Shown: in pieces, positions 34,501 to 46,896 of the stretch | Layout: the number at the start of each line of letters is the position of its first letter | How positions within the stretch are numbered: position 1 is the stretch's first letter | Translations under genes and position numbers: made by a program | Notes under the pieces: generated by a model | Databases searched by the model: none | Seen by the model: only the letters and a program-made list of their open reading frames with translations | Told to the model about the DNA's origin: nothing | Source: Lasiosphaeris hirsuta | Lineage: Eukaryota > Ascomycota > Sordariomycetes > Sordariales > Lasiosphaeriaceae | Direction of reading: 5' to 3' | NCBI GenBank assembly: GCA_030549175.1 | Contig: JAUKUA010000004.1 | Location: 558,001-622,000 of the forward strand | Length of the DNA stretch: 64,000 bases

Positions 34501-37500
34501 GGGTGACAGTATCCTCACTGAACCAAACCATACCACAGCGACTGACAGTGGCAAGTGTCGCGTACTTCAAGTTCTCAACCTCAAACATGATACGAACATT
34601 CGCGGGCAGATTGAGGCGCTCTCCGTTAGGCAGTGTCAGCAGCTTGTTGTCGTCAAGCACGCTGTTGAGATTCTCAACCCACTCCGGATCGACATCGCCG
34701 TCAAAGACGATCCAATGCCGCTTTGTATCCTCACCGCGGAGATTGTCGACAATCTTACGAAGGATGCTGGTGAATAGACCATCAGTCCACTCTCGCGTAG
34801 TTGAGTCAAGATTGCCATAAAGTGCTTCCTTGGACATGACCTTGCTGTCAATGACATGTGACACGCCATCGACAGTCTCGACCTGCTGAAGGGCATCTAG
34901 CAGCAGCCTCCAGGCAGCAGACTTTCCAGAGCCTGAACTGCCCACCATCATGACACCATGGTGAATATTTTGTATCTGGTACAGTTGAAGAATCTTGGTC
35001 ATCCAGGTGCCATTGACGACAAGCTGCCTCTCAGCCGCCAGACGGCGAATGGCATCTTCCAGCTGCACAAGACTGGCAGGTATGTATTTGATGCCGGGGA
35101 AGCAGACTTCCTCAATGTCCATCATGATCTCGACATCAGACTTGATCAGCTTAGGGGCTATAGTTTCCCGGATGCTCTGGACAATGATCTCGGGTTCCAC
35201 GAGCTCCTCGGGGCCAAGGTGACCGCCAGTTTGCGTCAGACGAGCACGTTTGAGGCCACCAGAGCTAACAAGCACACTCTTGAGCGCACGAAGGCCAAAG
35301 TCGTAATGCGCTTGCTTTGACAATTTGACCGCACACTGATCGAAGAAGGGCACGGTGTGCTTCGAAAGCTCCTTCGCCTGGCTAAAGCCTTGCGAGTAAA
35401 GCATGACTTCAGCGATGAGCTCCTTGTCAGGCTTGGACATGGCCACGCTGCGGAAGAGCTTCTTTAGGTTATCTGGCAGGTTGGAGCGGCCAGCATATCC
35501 AGGATTCATGGTGATGAAGATACCCGTATTGGCATTGACACGGAGCTGGCGGCTGACAAGTTCAATCTGGGCCTTGTCGTCCTCAGCACCCTGTTTCAGG
35601 CCAAGCTGGATGTTTTGGATTTGTTGGGACACAGCCGAGAGAATCCTCTCCTCCAGACGATTGAACTCGTCAAAGCAGCCCCAAGCACCAACCTGGCAGA
35701 TACCCAGGAAGATGCGTCCCATGGCCTGGAAGTCGAAGGTATCGTCGCAGCAGAAGACGAGCGTGAAGCGACCAAGCTGGATGCCAAGGGCTTTGACAGA
35801 CTCCGTCTTGCCGGTTCCTGCGGGGCCGTATGGAGAGCCGCCCAGGCGTTGGCATAGGGCCTGGGTGAGAGTGAGGAAACAGCGGTCAGTAAGAGGTGTC
35901 CGGACCAGCCTGTCGGGAACTCCAAGATACTCAAAGCCGTAGTTAAGCTTAGCGTTTGCCATCTTGACGTGCAGCCGCTGGAGATAGTCACCCTCAGGGG
36001 TGTAGACGTATCGCATTTGCAAAAGCCATTTGTAGTGGGTGTTGGTGGTGGCGTTGAGCTTCATCAAATTTTCAATGACATCGCGTTGGTGCACGCATTC
36101 GGTAATGAGCTGTTCGCACTTCTTTCGCATCAGGACTTCAAGGTCCCCCAAGACCGTGTCGGCGAGAAGTCGGAGGACTTGCACCTCACGATCAAATAGG
36201 GATTGCAAATTCTTGCCCCCCTCCGTCAATGCCTGTTCAACCGTGGTAGTCCAGACAACTTGTGTGGCCAATACAACAATTTGACTAGGATATACATCCA
36301 TGAATCTGTTGAGAGCATCACGATCGATACTCTCGCTGGCGAAAATGGGCGCAAATTCCTCGACTGCCTCGGCCAGGAGCTCGGCGAGGGTGGCCTTCAT
36401 TCCATTCTCCAAAAGCGCAAGCCAGTCGTTGATCCTCGGGGTCTTGACGAGGTTGATGTCCTTCTTTAGCCGAACCATCTCACCCTCCTTGGACGTGAAC
36501 CCGGAGACGATGCCCTCCTCGGCCATGATGAGGCCAGTGAGACCAGCAAACATCTTCTTGAAGTGCTTGGCAATACGAAGAGTGTCATTGCTGTTGCCAA
36601 TCATCTCAAGCAAGTCTTCATCACCAACGAAGTAGAAGCGCGGGAATGAGACACGCTCCTTCTCGAGGTACTCTCCGAGCGCCTTCTGAATCTTGTTGAG
36701 AAGCTCGGCCAGACGCTCCAAAGACTTCTGCACGTTGGGAATATTGAGAACATCCAGGACACTGGGCTGTTTGTACACCTTTTTCATTACAGCGGAGAAC
36801 TCGCTGTTGATGTTCTGGAAGCGCGACGACTCGATGGGAAGCAAGTGCTTGATGTCGGCATTCCCAGTGAACACGCCTTCGAGGTAGACCCACTGACGCT
36901 GGACATCAATCCACACATCAAAGAGGACGTGGACACGGTTCAGCTTATCCTCCCAGGAGGCAGCTTCCTCCTCAAACTCCTTGTAGTAGGGGGAGTGTCT
37001 CATTGCCTGCAGCGAGTTCAGATTCTCACTACACTTAGCGAAGAGATCGTCCCAACCGCGAATGAGGCGGCACTTGTTTTGGTAATTGACGAGTTCAAGG
37101 CCGTAACCAGTCCAGGTCTCGCGAACCTGCTTCAAGAACTCCTCAAGTGCCATTTCACCCTGTGCCTGGATGATGATATCCTTGACGATAACTTCAGTAG
37201 CGACAAGATTGAGATCCCAGACATCTCCAAGTGTCATCGAAACAGGAGAGTAGCGTTTTCCAGGCTTGATCTGCTTGTATATCTTTGTCCAGTGGCGGTC
37301 GCGGACAGCCTCTGACTTGAGCTCACCAAGCCTTTGGTTAACCTTCATGTGCTGTCGAAGGATGTTCTGGATATGCTCAAATGCAGCATATTGGCGCATT
37401 CTGCTGGGCATCTCCCTGGTCATCTTGATGAGGCTGTCGATAGACTGTCTGATCTTCCTTGGCTGAACGCTGTTCCAAAGAACCTCACGGAGTTCATTCA

Positions 37501-40500
37501 GGTTCTTCCAGATAGTCGAAAGGGAGGCCCAGACGGACTTGAAGTCGTGTACTTCCTCAAGAATAACACCAAGAGACGTGTCAGGGGTCGCTGGGAGATC
37601 GAGGGCCTCCTTTGCTTTGGCGACCATAGCCGACTCATCCTGAAGCTTGGTAATCCTTGATTCAAAAGAGCTCAGTGTAGCAGATGCGGCATCGGGCGCG
37701 ATCGTGCCCGAAACAGGCTTTTCCTCGTTCCACTGGGCACCGATCTCTATAATCTTAGCATTAACAACTTGCTCCTCAGCATCAATCTTGGCCCGAAGGG
37801 CGTCGGTCTGATCTTGGACAATCTTGGCCTTGCGGGCAAGCGCCTCATTCAGGGCATCCCAACTATTGTCAACTTGTGTTGCGTGAAGCCAATCATTGGG
37901 GAATTGATATCGCTGTCTCACGAGAGTCGACTCTCCTTGCCTAAATGTCTCGACTTCGGGAGCCCAGAGCTTGACTTGCCGCTTGCATATCTGGACAATG
38001 GTGATGAACTGGACCGCCTGTGCTGTTGAATTGCCCTCCATTGCCTGACCCTCCAGGTCCTTGCGCCCCTTTTCGATTTCCGCATGGACTTCCCGCATGC
38101 GCATGCCTAGGCGACTGGCAAATTTGATGAGGATGTCATGTTGCCACTGATCATACTTGGAATTGACTTTTGTCTGCACCTGGTCGTAATGGATGGTGAT
38201 ATGTCCAAATGAGCGGCTGACTTCAGTGGTGTCAAAGGTTTGGCGGGCCTTTCTGATCTCTTGAAGGAGCTGGAGCCATCGCGATAGCTGGTCACCAAGC
38301 ATGTCGTAAACATGCTCAGATTGCAAATCCCAAAGCGACTGAAATTGCAGCCACTTGTCAACGTAGGACCCAATCTCCCGAATCTTCTTCTCGACTGAGG
38401 TTTGGACGCGGAGAAGAGCATCGGTGCATTCGTTAGGCAGATCATTGAAGCGCGGTTCGTCGTAGACAGCTGTGCTGAGGCTCATCTGGTAGCGTGTAGC
38501 CTTGATTTTCTTGAGGTTGCAGACGATGCCAATCCACTCCTGAAGCTGAGAGAACCAGCTGGCCCTAGCAAACTCCAGAGGGGGGTCGAGATAAATGACC
38601 TGATTCCGCATCGTGATCTCATGCACCAGTTTCTTGATGACCGGCACGTCAGTCTTGGGCCCTTCGGAAAGCTCAAGCGCACGTCTGCGGTCACTTTGCT
38701 TATCAAGATGCTCATCCTCAAAAGCCTCAATCCAAGCCTGGATGGCTTGTTGCAGTCGAGAGAGCAAGACAAACTTGATCTGGCGATTCATGCGCTCGAC
38801 CCAGAAGCCGAGGTTGACATATTGCTCCAAGTTGAGCTGATCAACAGCAATCTGGATAGTCTCCAAGCGAGTTTCGAAAGCCGCGACTTCGTAGGGGCAT
38901 CGCTCCAGTTCTGTCAAGGCTTTTTGCACGGTGGCATGGATGTTCGCTAGGGTGATTGTTTTTGTCTGCAGCAAGGATACGGCTGAGCCAAACTCACGGA
39001 TAAACATGACATGCTTGCTTTCATTATTCTTCCCTGAGTAATCAAGACCTCCGTTGGTCGAGAAATTTTTGAAGTGGACCTCGTATGTGTTGACGAAGGA
39101 TTCCCACTGCAGGGGGACACCCTTGGCGATGAGGGTGTATACTTCATTGCGGTGGCCACTTAGGAGAACCGCAACCTCAGACATGTCGGTTATCTGGCGA
39201 TTTGTCTGCGAAAAGGTCCGGACGCTCTCCATCAGACTAACGGCATAAGGATATACCCGCTTGGCCTCCTTAGCGACGTTGTTGACAGAGTGCGGCACAG
39301 CAAAGTTGAGCCACAGCAAATTTCGAGTTTCCTTGAACAGGGCAATCACCTGGGCGTCAAAGTTGACTGCGAGCTCCAACAGATTCCCGGCGGATCGGAT
39401 TTTGTTAATGCTGAACAATAGACCAGATATCGAGATTCCCTTTCTCTGCACATCTGAAAGCCAGGCTTCGAAAATTGGCCGTGTGTCGAGCTTCTTTCTG
39501 AACAGCTCACTCTCGCTCTGCAGCCTTTGGCCTTCGGCATGAATCGCCCAGTTGACGCCAAGAACGTCCTCGACCTTCTTCATATATCCGTCCAGCTGCC
39601 GCTCAATCTGACGCGCCCAGATAATGGCACCAGACACTGGGGGCAAATCGTGAAGCTGAGCCATGGCGTGGGCTTCAGAGTGTCCATACTGCTGCTTGAA
39701 CCGCTCGTGGAGGGCGGTAATGGCTTGCTTAACATTGTCAATGAGCTGCGTCTGGTACTCAGCAATGGCACCGCGGATCTTGGGCCGCACAAAGAGGGCA
39801 TTGAACTTTGAGAAGACGCGGAACATCTCGTTAGCGTTCTTGGCTGTTGCCAATCGATCTCGCAGCCGGGCAATAATTGAGTTTTCGACTCGTGATGTCC
39901 GCTCATTGTACGAGTTCTCAGCACGGGCCCACTTCTGTGTACCCTCAGGCGTAACATCGAGAAGGTCAACGTCCTTCAGGGCCTCCCAAGCCTGCTTAAC
40001 CTCCTCAACGGCATTGTTATCACCCGTCTCCTCAACGGTGCCATTGGATATTACTCCTTCTGCGATGCCATTCACGGTAGCCTTGGGGCCGAGTACGTTG
40101 ACGATAGTCCGCTGGAGCTGCTCATGGTTGTCGCGGAAATTGCTGACATACTTCAATCGGGCCTGGAGCTCCGCATGTCGGGGGGTAATCTTGATGGGGA
40201 TGAATTTTTCGTTTCGGCGCCTAGTGACCTCTCGGGCAACGTTTGTGAACTCCTTGATGTTCTCATCCCATGTCTTGAAGATGCTGTCAACTTGCTTCAT
40301 GACGCTAGTAAACTCCTGGTAGTCGAGCTTGACCAGTTCCGTTCCCGGTAGTAGGCGGTGCAGAACTTCATCGAGATCACCCGAGATGGCCTCGACAAGA
40401 GGAAGTGCCCGGCGAATAGGATACGGGCAGATCCTCAGCTTCTTGTTCAAATGAGTAAAGATTTGGCCAATCGAATCCTGGACCTTAGGAAGGGTGGTGG

Positions 40501-41675
40501 CAGAGAGTAGTTCGTCGAGGGGGAAGTCCCTCATGAGCTGGTTGTACTTTTGCACCCTCTCCATGGCCTCCTTCAACCCTGTGTCGGCCGTGAAACTAAC
40601 GGTAGCCTGGAATCGCTTTGCGTGCTTCAAGATTTCCAATGTGAGCATGACGCCCTCGCTCCTCAGCTGGGTCTCGATCCCTTCCAACGCCGACTCCATC
40701 GAGAGCCAAAAGTTGATCTCCTGGTTTGCCGTACCCGTCGAGGGGTCTCGCGTCATCTTGGTTATCACCTGTATTGACTTGATCCAGTTGTTGACCGTGG
40801 CCTGCAGATTATTCAGAAACGAGCTGTCCTGTAGTACAGTGGCAGGGATCAGATCGAGTGTCGGCTTCGTGTTGTTATTTACCGCCTCGTCAAGCGCTGC
40901 CTGCACAAGAGGGTGGAACGGAAGGGACACCTCGGGAATCTCGACATTTTGCTGGAGATGAGCAAGACTGAGCTCAAGTTCTGTCCACCGCTTCTTGGTG
41001 ACGGGTATTCCTGTCTTTGCATCAACATCCGGCCGCCCTCTGCCGCCGCTGAGCATCTGCTGGCTCTTGGTGCTCGCGTCGAAATACGGTGCCAGGCCAT
41101 TATGGAGGTACAACTGGAGGATTTCGTAGGGTGAGCTGGTCGGGCCTTGTTCGCTGCCACTCGCTGCGAGATATGCTGGGCCGGGGAGGTTGAGCAGCTG
41201 GATTTGTGATGTTATCGGGATAGTAGGGTCTAGAGGTTGTGGTCTCTTGAGGAGAACGAGAAAGGCTACTGTTGTTGAGGACGAGGACAGATCGGGGGAT
41301 ATAGTATATACATGTGAAGGAGCATCTAAGGCAGATGTTAATGTATGTCTAACACATATGCAAGGCCAGCAGGCAGACCGTACCTCCTGTGGGTTCGCTT
41401 TCAAGAGAATCTGAGGGCGCCAGGTCTTTCTGTATGTACAGGGCGACCTGCGCATCGAGGGCAAAGCGAGTGCATCGCTGAACCGTATCGGCATAACGGG
41501 GTTCGGACAGCAAACTGCCAGGTGCCTTGAGTTCGGCTCGGGTTGCGCCGAGGGCAGCCTCGAGGAGCACGCCCAAATAATCGACGACGCGCGTCGGGTT
41601 GACGGCAGCAAACGGCGCGCTTGCGGTGCCGTTGGGGACCCCGTTCGGGGGCTGGGGAGATATCACCGCTTCCAT
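28535..41675 (-). CDS. DYN1: Cytoplasmic dynein heavy chain
   Basis: Minus-end-directed microtubule motor subunit, needed for nuclear migration and retrograde endosome transport in hyphae (ro-1/nudA in model fungi). Exons on the minus strand: 41675-41384, 41325-29048 and 28996-28535. The introns are 41326-41383 (58 nt, GTACGG...CTTAG) and 28997-29047 (51 nt, GTAAGT...GTTAG with GCTAAC branch). The spliced length is 13,032 nt, or 4,343 residues, the usual size for fungal dyneins. Start ATG 41675 ([12 protein letters not shown]). Four P-loops are present: GPAGTGKT near residue 1932 (AAA1), GSSGSGKS near 2229 (AAA2), GPPGSGKT near 2594 (AAA3) and GVSGSGKT near 2936 (AAA4). The coiled-coil stalk with the microtubule-binding tip lies about 3200-3480. 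The tail occupies the first roughly 1,400 residues. The last exon restores the conserved [19 protein letters not shown] junction and ends GEALMA. All visible nucleotide-binding motifs are intact. Confidence 0.97.
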
Positions 41676-43245
41676 GGTGAAATTCGGGATTGAAAGACGG
41701 GTGTCGCTATCACGGATCGGCCGGTGTCATTTCTTCGGGATTGTGGAGTGGTCGAGGGAGTGCAGCTGGGACGGCGCCGTCGAGTCTTTTGAGAAAAGAA
41801 CTACGGTACACGTAAAGCCGCAGGCTGAAAGAAGCGAGGGAGAAAAAAAAAACAGACGTCTTAATTGGGTATCGTTGGGTGTCGCGCCGTCCTCTAAGGA
41901 GGATTGATTTCTGTCTGATGGAAGAGAAAAAAACTCAAGTCTTTCGGGCTGGTCGATCCAGAAAGCTGGCTCGCTGATAAGTGTTTCCTTCCAAGCCCAG
42001 CAGGTCCCGTTTGACGCGACTAGGCACATCCCTGTCGCGAAAGGCATGTGTTCAGGGGCCCGGACATTTGGTGGCTTCGACGCTGATTGGTCTGCTCCAC
42101 AGGTGCTTACAGACCCGCAGAATCGAGAAAGGACGTCCCAGCGAATCTGCCGGGCCTACGATGGATCTGTCGGTTTCACAGTTGCACGCTACCATTCCAG
42201 CAGCGGGCACACCACGAAGACCCAGCATGCTGTCCTGCATCTCTGAGCTATATCTCGCAGCAGCAGTGGTGAGCTCATGCCCGCAAGGCAGCGGAAAGAC
42301 CAGGGTCTGACATCTCCAAATAATATTTACTACCTGTATGCGCAATCCGTAGCATTCATATAAGATTCGGGAGATCATGTCTTTACATTCGCTTAGGTGC
42401 ACGACCATGACCGACCATGGAAGCGGCAGGGAAAGACCCGCTTCCTCCACACAATAAGACGGCTGGACGGGATCCAGGATTTTGCCGTCTACTCCCACTA
42501 TTTGCTATCCCGTGTCCAATGCTTTGACGCCGTAGGGATAGGGTCTTGCAAGTGACAAGCTACCTTGGAGCACGGGAAAAAGATATTGTGTGTAACCCAA
42601 GCTAGAGTCACCAGTCAATTGCGGCAATGCTTGTGCACTAGTAAACAGATAATCGCGACTAATCGTAGAGTTCCTTCTCCAAACAGCCGGCTATCACTTC
42701 TCATCTTTCTCGTTTTGCACTTTTCAGAGCTCATGCAGGTTACTGTTACGGTGGCTGATCTTGATATGGACAACCCAGAGGGGTCTGCTGTGGCCTGGGT
42801 GCCCACCATGATCCCAGCCAAGACCGGCTTGCGGCAAAAAGGGGTGAACATAGTAAGATTCCACAGTCTAACGTCAACCGCATTGCATCTTCACGGCGGT
42901 AGCACAGGAATTAGCGAGCAAAGAAGAAAAAAACGCCAGACTTTTTCTCGCTCAGGCCTCGCAAATGCGCCAATCTCTCAAAATCAACCCTACATACATG
43001 ACATTGTTGGCCTGGTTTCCCCCAATTGCTCCTGCCCCGGCCATACCCTTGATCCTCATGACACCCCGCAAAAACCTGACGCCCATGCTTTCGTCATAAT
43101 CCATAAAGAGACACTACCTATACCCGACCGTACCCACCATGCCTATACCATCCCAACGACCACCCTTATCCGGTCCGAACGCCCGGGATGCTCAGGGCGC
43201 AACCCCCGCTCTGCCGTACCGTGCCATGCCGGTCGGCTTCACGCT
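41676..43245. promoter_or_regulatory. Dynein upstream region and 3' flank of the FAR1-domain gene
   Basis: Contains the dynein promoter/5' UTR at the left and the 3' UTR of the FAR1-domain gene at the right. A 241-codon plus-strand frame crosses the right part but looks like chance. Confidence 0.35.
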
Positions 43246-45159
43246 TCACGCGTTGGTGGTGGCGGCCCCGTCTGGGTCATTGTTGTCTGAAAGCCTGACC
43301 ATGACCCGTTGATTACAAATGTCAATAAACTGCTCGAATTTCTCGATAATCTTTTCCTTTTCCTTGAGCTTGAATTTGAGCTCGTCAATCTCCTTTTTAT
43401 TGTCCTCGCGCAGTTTTTCGAGCTCTTCCCGCGTCTTTCCAAGCTCCCGACGAAGATCGGCTCGGATCCGCTCCTCTGCCGACGGGTGTGGCTTGCTGTA
43501 TATGGCGGGGCGGTCCTCGGCCAAGCCGGTGGCAACCTTTTGCGGATTCCGGTTGATGGCGGCCCTAGCGTTATAGATATCCCGAGGTAGCAGAGGTACA
43601 TGAGGGTTATCATGCTGCAGTATTTCCAGAGTTTGGCTCACGCCGACGCCTAGATGTGTCAGCATAACGCTCCAGATCCAAAAAAAAAAAAAAAAAAAAA
43701 AGACTCGGGAGAGGCGCTCAGTACTATACATACCGTTTTCCTTCAAGGTTTTGACTGCAGCCACCATTTTGCTGTCCAGCTTCCTCGCAGCGGGGTGTAA
43801 AAGAGGGCTCTCGCTAGGCCCGTGGTTATGCTGCAGATGGCCCGGATCTGGGCGGTAGCGTACCGTCCACTGCGTTCTCTGCTCGATGGCAAAGAAGCCG
43901 AATTGGCAATCGCACTTGCGGGACGTGGTTTTCCGTTTCCGCATCTCCGGGCTCACCCGCTTCGGGGGCTTGCCGGCACGATCACATACAAAAAGCACCT
44001 TTTTAAGTCCTGGGACCGTCTTCTTGGACCGCCCAATGACGATGGCATAGCCGACTGAAGTGCAGTAACTTAACACATGCTTATGAACAGCCTCCAGAGT
44101 GGGAAAGCTCCCGCCTTCAGGAGGGGCCGACATCATGTTCCCCATGGGCTCTCGCGGCACGAAGGGCGTGCCTTCTAGCAGCTTGGGCTCCAGTGACGAG
44201 TCGCCCTCCCCAGACTCATCCTGGCTGCCCAAGTCCATGTCATCATCATGATCTCTATCCTGGGCCGGCTCTACGGGCTCGGGCTGGGGGGGCGTTGGCT
44301 GTTGCTGGATCTGCTGAACCTGCTGTGCCTTTTGAACCTGCTGCACCTGGGGGAGCTGCGGTTGAGCTGGGGGTAGGGTCGGCTGGGGCGGCGGATGGGG
44401 CGCGGGCTGTTGGGAAAGTATGGAGCTGTCGTTTTGCGGGGCAGACCGGCTGATGGACTGCTGCTGACTGATGGACTGCTGCGCGAGAGACTGCTGCGCA
44501 AGGGACTGGGACATGGGCGGCTGGGACATGGGCTGAAGTTGCTGAAGCTGGCTCAACGGCTGGCTCAACGGCTGGCTCAACGGCTGGCTCAGCGACTGCT
44601 GGCTAAGCTGCTGGGGATTCATGGGCTGCTGGTTTAGACTCGGCTGCGACGGCTGGCTCAAGGGCTGGCTCAAGGGCTGGTTTAGCGACTGCTGGCTCAG
44701 CTGCTGGGGGTTCATGGGCTGGGGGTTCAACGACTGCTGGAGGTAGGGGTGCGGCTGCTGCTGTTGCTGCTGCTGCATCTGCCTCGGAGCGGGAGCTCGC
44801 TGGCGCGGGCCAGGCAGGGTCGGAGGGCCCTGGGACGGAGGCGGGCGGGCGGCATGTTGCTGTGCAGCATGCTGGGCAGCGTGCTGGGCGACGTGCTGTG
44901 CGGCATTTTGGCTGGCGACGCTCGAGACCTGGGGCGGGGTGGGCGTGCTGAAGAGATGATGGGGATATTGGCTTGGAGGCGGCTGCTGCGGCGTGTAGGC
45001 TTGAGGTTGATGGGTCTGATATGGGGACGCGTGCGACAGCGACGCCGGCGAAGGTTTGTTGCCGGGCGGGAGGTGTGGTGGTGGGTACCCGTTGCCGCGT
45101 CTCCCAGTCAGGGCGCTGACGCCGAATGACAGGCCTGGGTGAGCATTCGCCGTGGACAT
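43246..45159 (-). CDS. Q/P-rich protein with FAR1-type DNA-binding domain
   Basis: Start chosen at ATG 45159 (MSTANAHPGLSF); an open frame continues upstream to 45225 but adds only a hydrophobic stretch. The intron 43650-43733 (84 nt, GTATGT...TCTAG with GCTGAC branch) contains a T22 run on the coding strand. Spliced length is 1,830 nt, or 609 residues. Residues about 60-330 are disordered and rich in Gln, Pro and Ser, with near-perfect QPLS and SQQSL repeats. Residues about 350-450 form the FAR1 domain: YAIVIGRSKKTV, a Cys in FVCDRAG, SRKCDCQFGF and HLQHNHG, giving the Cys/His ligand pattern of WRKY-GCM1-type fingers. The C-terminal 70 residues are a strongly charged coiled coil (LGKTREELEKLREDNKKEID). 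FAR1 domains derive from Mutator-like transposases; no transposase domain is present, so this is probably a host transcription factor. Confidence 0.85.
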   Translation of the reverse strand: MSTANAHPGLSFGVSALTGRRGNGYPPPHLPPGNKPSPASLSHASPYQTHQPQAYTPQQPPPSQYPHHLFSTPTPPQVSSVASQNAAQHVAQHAAQHAAQQHAARPPPSQGPPTLPGPRQRAPAPRQMQQQQQQQPHPYLQQSLNPQPMNPQQLSQQSLNQPLSQPLSQPSQPSLNQQPMNPQQLSQQSLSQPLSQPLSQPLSQLQQLQPMSQPPMSQSLAQQSLAQQSISQQQSISRSAPQNDSSILSQQPAPHPPPQPTLPPAQPQLPQVQQVQKAQQVQQIQQQPTPPQPEPVEPAQDRDHDDDMDLGSQDESGEGDSSLEPKLLEGTPFVPREPMGNMMSAPPEGGSFPTLEAVHKHVLSYCTSVGYAIVIGRSKKTVPGLKKVLFVCDRAGKPPKRVSPEMRKRKTTSRKCDCQFGFFAIEQRTQWTVRYRPDPGHLQHNHGPSESPLLHPAARKLDSKMVAAVKTLKENGMYSTERLSRVFFFFFFFWIWSVMLTHLGVGVSQTLEILQHDNPHVPLLPRDIYNARAAINRNPQKVATGLAEDRPAIYSKPHPSAEERIRADLRRELGKTREELEKLREDNKKEIDELKFKLKEKEKIIEKFEQFIDICNQRVMVRLSDNNDPDGAATTNA

Positions 45160-46896
45160 GGTGAGAGAGAAGAGAAAGAAGTAGTGGGCAAGGATGCAAA
45201 CGAGCGGACAAGGAAAAGCTACCACCAGAGTTTACAATGCTGGGGTCGAGACCCTCGCTCGTTGCCTTCACAAATCGTGGGCGGGCGTGTACCGAGCGAT
45301 GGGTGTGGGCGTGGGATTGCCGACGAGCACGCTGGAGATGGAGAGGAGAGAGAGGTACGGGGGGGAGGGTGTAGAAAACCTGAGTGCCCCCTCCTCAGCG
45401 GGCTGGCAGGACTGGCAGGAATGGGCCGCACAGAGCCTGGCGGCAGGCGCAAAGCGCAGAATAGCAGAGCCGTCAACCGGGCGGGGGGCGCCACAGTCCC
45501 AGTCGCAGTCACCCAGACCACACAGGCTGCACCGCGGGTGGCTTGAGTGGGGCAGCACACAGTGCCCATGCCCAGCCAGGGCCCCATTTGGCCCATGCTT
45601 GGGGTGGTGTGTGTTCGTGTGCGTTCTTAGGGCTGGGCCAATCAGGCGAGGGCACCAGGGGATGTCCGGAGTGTCAACTCCACCAGCAAGCTCACAGTTG
45701 ACTGGACCAAAGCCAGAGGGCGATTCAACTGACACAATGACGCCGCTACGCCTGCCCTGAGGGCACGGCGAACCCAAAAACCCAAAACTGCATTGCCGAC
45801 CGACAGACTAGACTAATCCACTAATTGACACGGCGACATGGCGACACAGTGAGCAGGCAGGTCGGGACTCCAGGTTGGCACTTCACGATGGAATCTGGGC
45901 GCCAATTCTGAATCTGGAAGCCCGTCATGAGTGTCATGAGTGCCAGGAGCGAGCTTTTGGCGCGCACTCCCCGGGTAGGACGGTGCGGGGCTGGCGCAGA
46001 CTCGCATGACACGCCCCTCCCCCTCCTCTGCTTCTCTCCGTCCGAGGTACGGATTCGAGGTGCGCAGTAGGATTGCTCGTCATCGGGCACCATCAGGACC
46101 GAAAGCACGGGGGGAAAATGGTTCTAGGCTCTGGGAAAACCTGTGACCTGGCTCAACTCAGTCGCTAACCTGGACACTTGACGATCCACGATCTCGCAGG
46201 AAGGGAGGGGAGATGAGGTGGCCCAGGCGAAACGGTTCGGCTGCCTCGTCGAGCTGTCTAGCTGTCAACCCGAAGCTGTCAAGTTGTCAAGAAATCATGG
46301 CTTGGGTACTGCCAAAGTGTCGAGACGTCAACACTCGGTCGGCAGGCCCTGCTGTTGGCTGTCGAGGCTGTCTGGGCCTCGAGAAGTCGTATGGCACAAG
46401 CGGACTCGTGCATGGAGAGGCAGGCTTCTTGTGCACCCTGAGCAACCAGGTCCAACAGAGCCACAAAGCCACGACGGGTGCTGTCCGGTCCAAGTTCACG
46501 TTCTCTCATTCTCATTCTCATTCTCTTAGTTCTGACTGTCTGGCCATCACGCTCATCAGCTTCCTCGATTCCCAAACCCTCTTGCGCGCAGGTGCTCTCA
46601 ATGCGTGTGCTCCCGCCATGCTAGCTCTGTGTGGGTGTTCGAACTGATCCGGCAAAGCGCATGAATTAATTGATGCCGAGTCCCAGCTGTCATCACACAG
46701 TCACCCTGCGGGAGAAGGTGCCGATCGAACTGAATCGAACGGCTCGACACACAGTCCTCAGCCCGCGCAAGCCCTTCCCGCTTTCCTTCATTCGCTGCTC
46801 CGCAGAGCCTAAAAATACGCCTAAAGTGAGACTGGGACACTAGACTGGGACTCGGGGGGCCAAGAGGCTGGGTCTTCGGTTTGCTTCGCAGTTAGC
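45160..46896. promoter_or_regulatory. Shared divergent upstream region
   Basis: About 1.7 kb separates the start codons of the leftward FAR1-domain gene and the rightward F-box-like gene, so both promoters lie here. A CTCATT-type hexamer repeats about four times at roughly 46504-46528. No gene supported. Confidence 0.45.

Noticed and set aside
28997..41611. Reading the dynein gene as a single uninterrupted 4,204-codon frame
   Set aside because: Both ends of that frame are intron or wrong-frame sequence; the spliced model restores the conserved N- and C-termini.
42565..43290. 241-codon plus-strand frame
   Set aside because: It overlaps the 3' end of the FAR1-domain gene on the other strand and has no motifs; probably antisense to the UTR.
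45160..45225. Extended N-terminus of the FAR1-domain protein resembling a signal peptide
   Set aside because: It depends on an upstream start and gives a hydrophobic leader that makes no sense on a DNA-binding protein; ATG 45159 is preferred.
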